Assembly: GCA_023512135.1 (NCBI GenBank)
Contig: JAIMAG010000022.1
Coordinates: forward strand, 1 to 33,803
Direction: 5' to 3'
DNA: 33,803 bases
From: Terriglobia bacterium
GTDB taxonomy: Bacteria; Acidobacteriota; Terriglobia; Acidiferrales; UBA7541
The stretch's first letter is position 1. The number at the start of each line of letters is the position of its first letter. The position numbers and the translations under genes were made by a program. This document shows, piece by piece, positions 33,535 to 33,803 of the stretch. The notes under the pieces are model-generated. The model saw only the letters and a list, made by a program, of their open reading frames with translations. It was not told the origin of the DNA and ran no database searches.

Positions 33535-33803
33535 CGTCCCGCTCCATCCCCGGAATCTCCCACGCGCACCAGCTCGGTGCCCGGCGGCTGCTCGAGCCGG
33601 AAGCGCTCGGCCGCGATCGCTTCGTTCAATCGCAGCCGATTCAGTCGAAGAGTCAGCTGGTAGTCTTCCCGGGGCCGCTCGAGCCGAATCCAGTGAGGAA
33701 ACCGCACCCCCGCCACCGCGCGCCACTCGGCATAGCGGATATCGGCCAGCCGCCGGCCCGCAGCACCGAAATGCTGCAGCCGGACCAGAGACAGATCGGT
33801 CCG
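33531..33803 (-). CDS. C-terminal part of a LolA/DUF4292-like (lipo)protein (5' end off the window)
   Basis: The frame enters from the right edge and stops at 33531, giving the last 90 residues. The pattern ends with HWIRLERPREDYQLTLRLNR, LNEAIAAERFRLEQPPGTE and LVRVGDSGDG. This resembles the end of DUF4292/LolA-LolB-like beta half-barrels (strand, then RF-L-PPGTE-V). Its TGA overlaps the permease ATG (ATGA). If the missing N-terminus carries a lipobox, this would be a lipoprotein anchored in a membrane, perhaps a receptor or acceptor in the same export system. Partial, so the call is tentative. Confidence 0.5.
   Translation of the reverse strand, partial: RTDLSLVRLQHFGAAGRRLADIRYAEWRAVAGVRFPHWIRLERPREDYQLTLRLNRLRLNEAIAAERFRLEQPPGTELVRVGDSGDGAGR

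Overview
The window reads as a chromosomal segment of a GC-rich, double-membrane bacterium, most likely an Acidobacteriota. I infer this from the mix of families: a secreted M28 peptidase, a secreted PIG-L deacetylase, a LolA-like carrier, an Omp85/BamA relic, and several small membrane proteins of a style I associate with that phylum. This is recognition from memory, not a database result. I found no tRNA, rRNA, CRISPR array, transposase or integrase.

Left part (1-10226): a truncated secreted M28 metallopeptidase, a PilZ protein, a small two-helix membrane protein, and a secreted SnoaL/DUF4440-type protein. Then comes a tightly packed minus-strand operon (polytopic membrane protein, exported TPR protein, GalT). 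Divergent from it are an APC amino-acid permease and a large secreted PIG-L deacetylase.

Middle (10244-20444): an almost unbroken minus-strand run. From upstream to downstream it holds a diaminopentanoate-dehydrogenase-like enzyme, a DinG/YoaA-type iron-sulfur helicase, QueD, a 58-residue membrane ORF, QueE, RNase R, a zinc-ribbon membrane protein, a small conserved-looking protein, a beta-hydroxyacid dehydrogenase and lipoyl synthase. QueD and QueE give two steps of 7-deazaguanine (queuosine) precursor synthesis.

Right of that (20608-24156), on the plus strand: a histidine-rich polytopic membrane protein ended by a likely terminator, then a coupled pair of a family-2 glycosyltransferase and a UDP-galactopyranose-mutase-like flavoprotein.

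An atypical islet follows (about 24200-26870). It has a decayed C-terminal fragment of a BamA-type barrel next to a gene of clearly lower GC. That gene encodes a 634-residue protein combining a winged-helix-like N-terminus, a PIN-like nuclease domain, a charged helix and two C-terminal membrane spans. This is the best candidate for an undescribed system, possibly a membrane-anchored toxin or defence effector.

Right end (27067-33803): a CPA2 (KefB-like) antiporter followed by a DCC thioredoxin-like protein, a type II haloacid-dehalogenase-family hydrolase, and a minus-strand operon that looks like a lipoprotein-export (Lol-like) set: a LolA/DUF4292-like protein running off the window, an FtsX-type permease, a LolD-like ATPase, a small membrane protein and a LolA-like carrier. 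Two genes of this set appear to start at TTG behind strong Shine-Dalgarno sequences.
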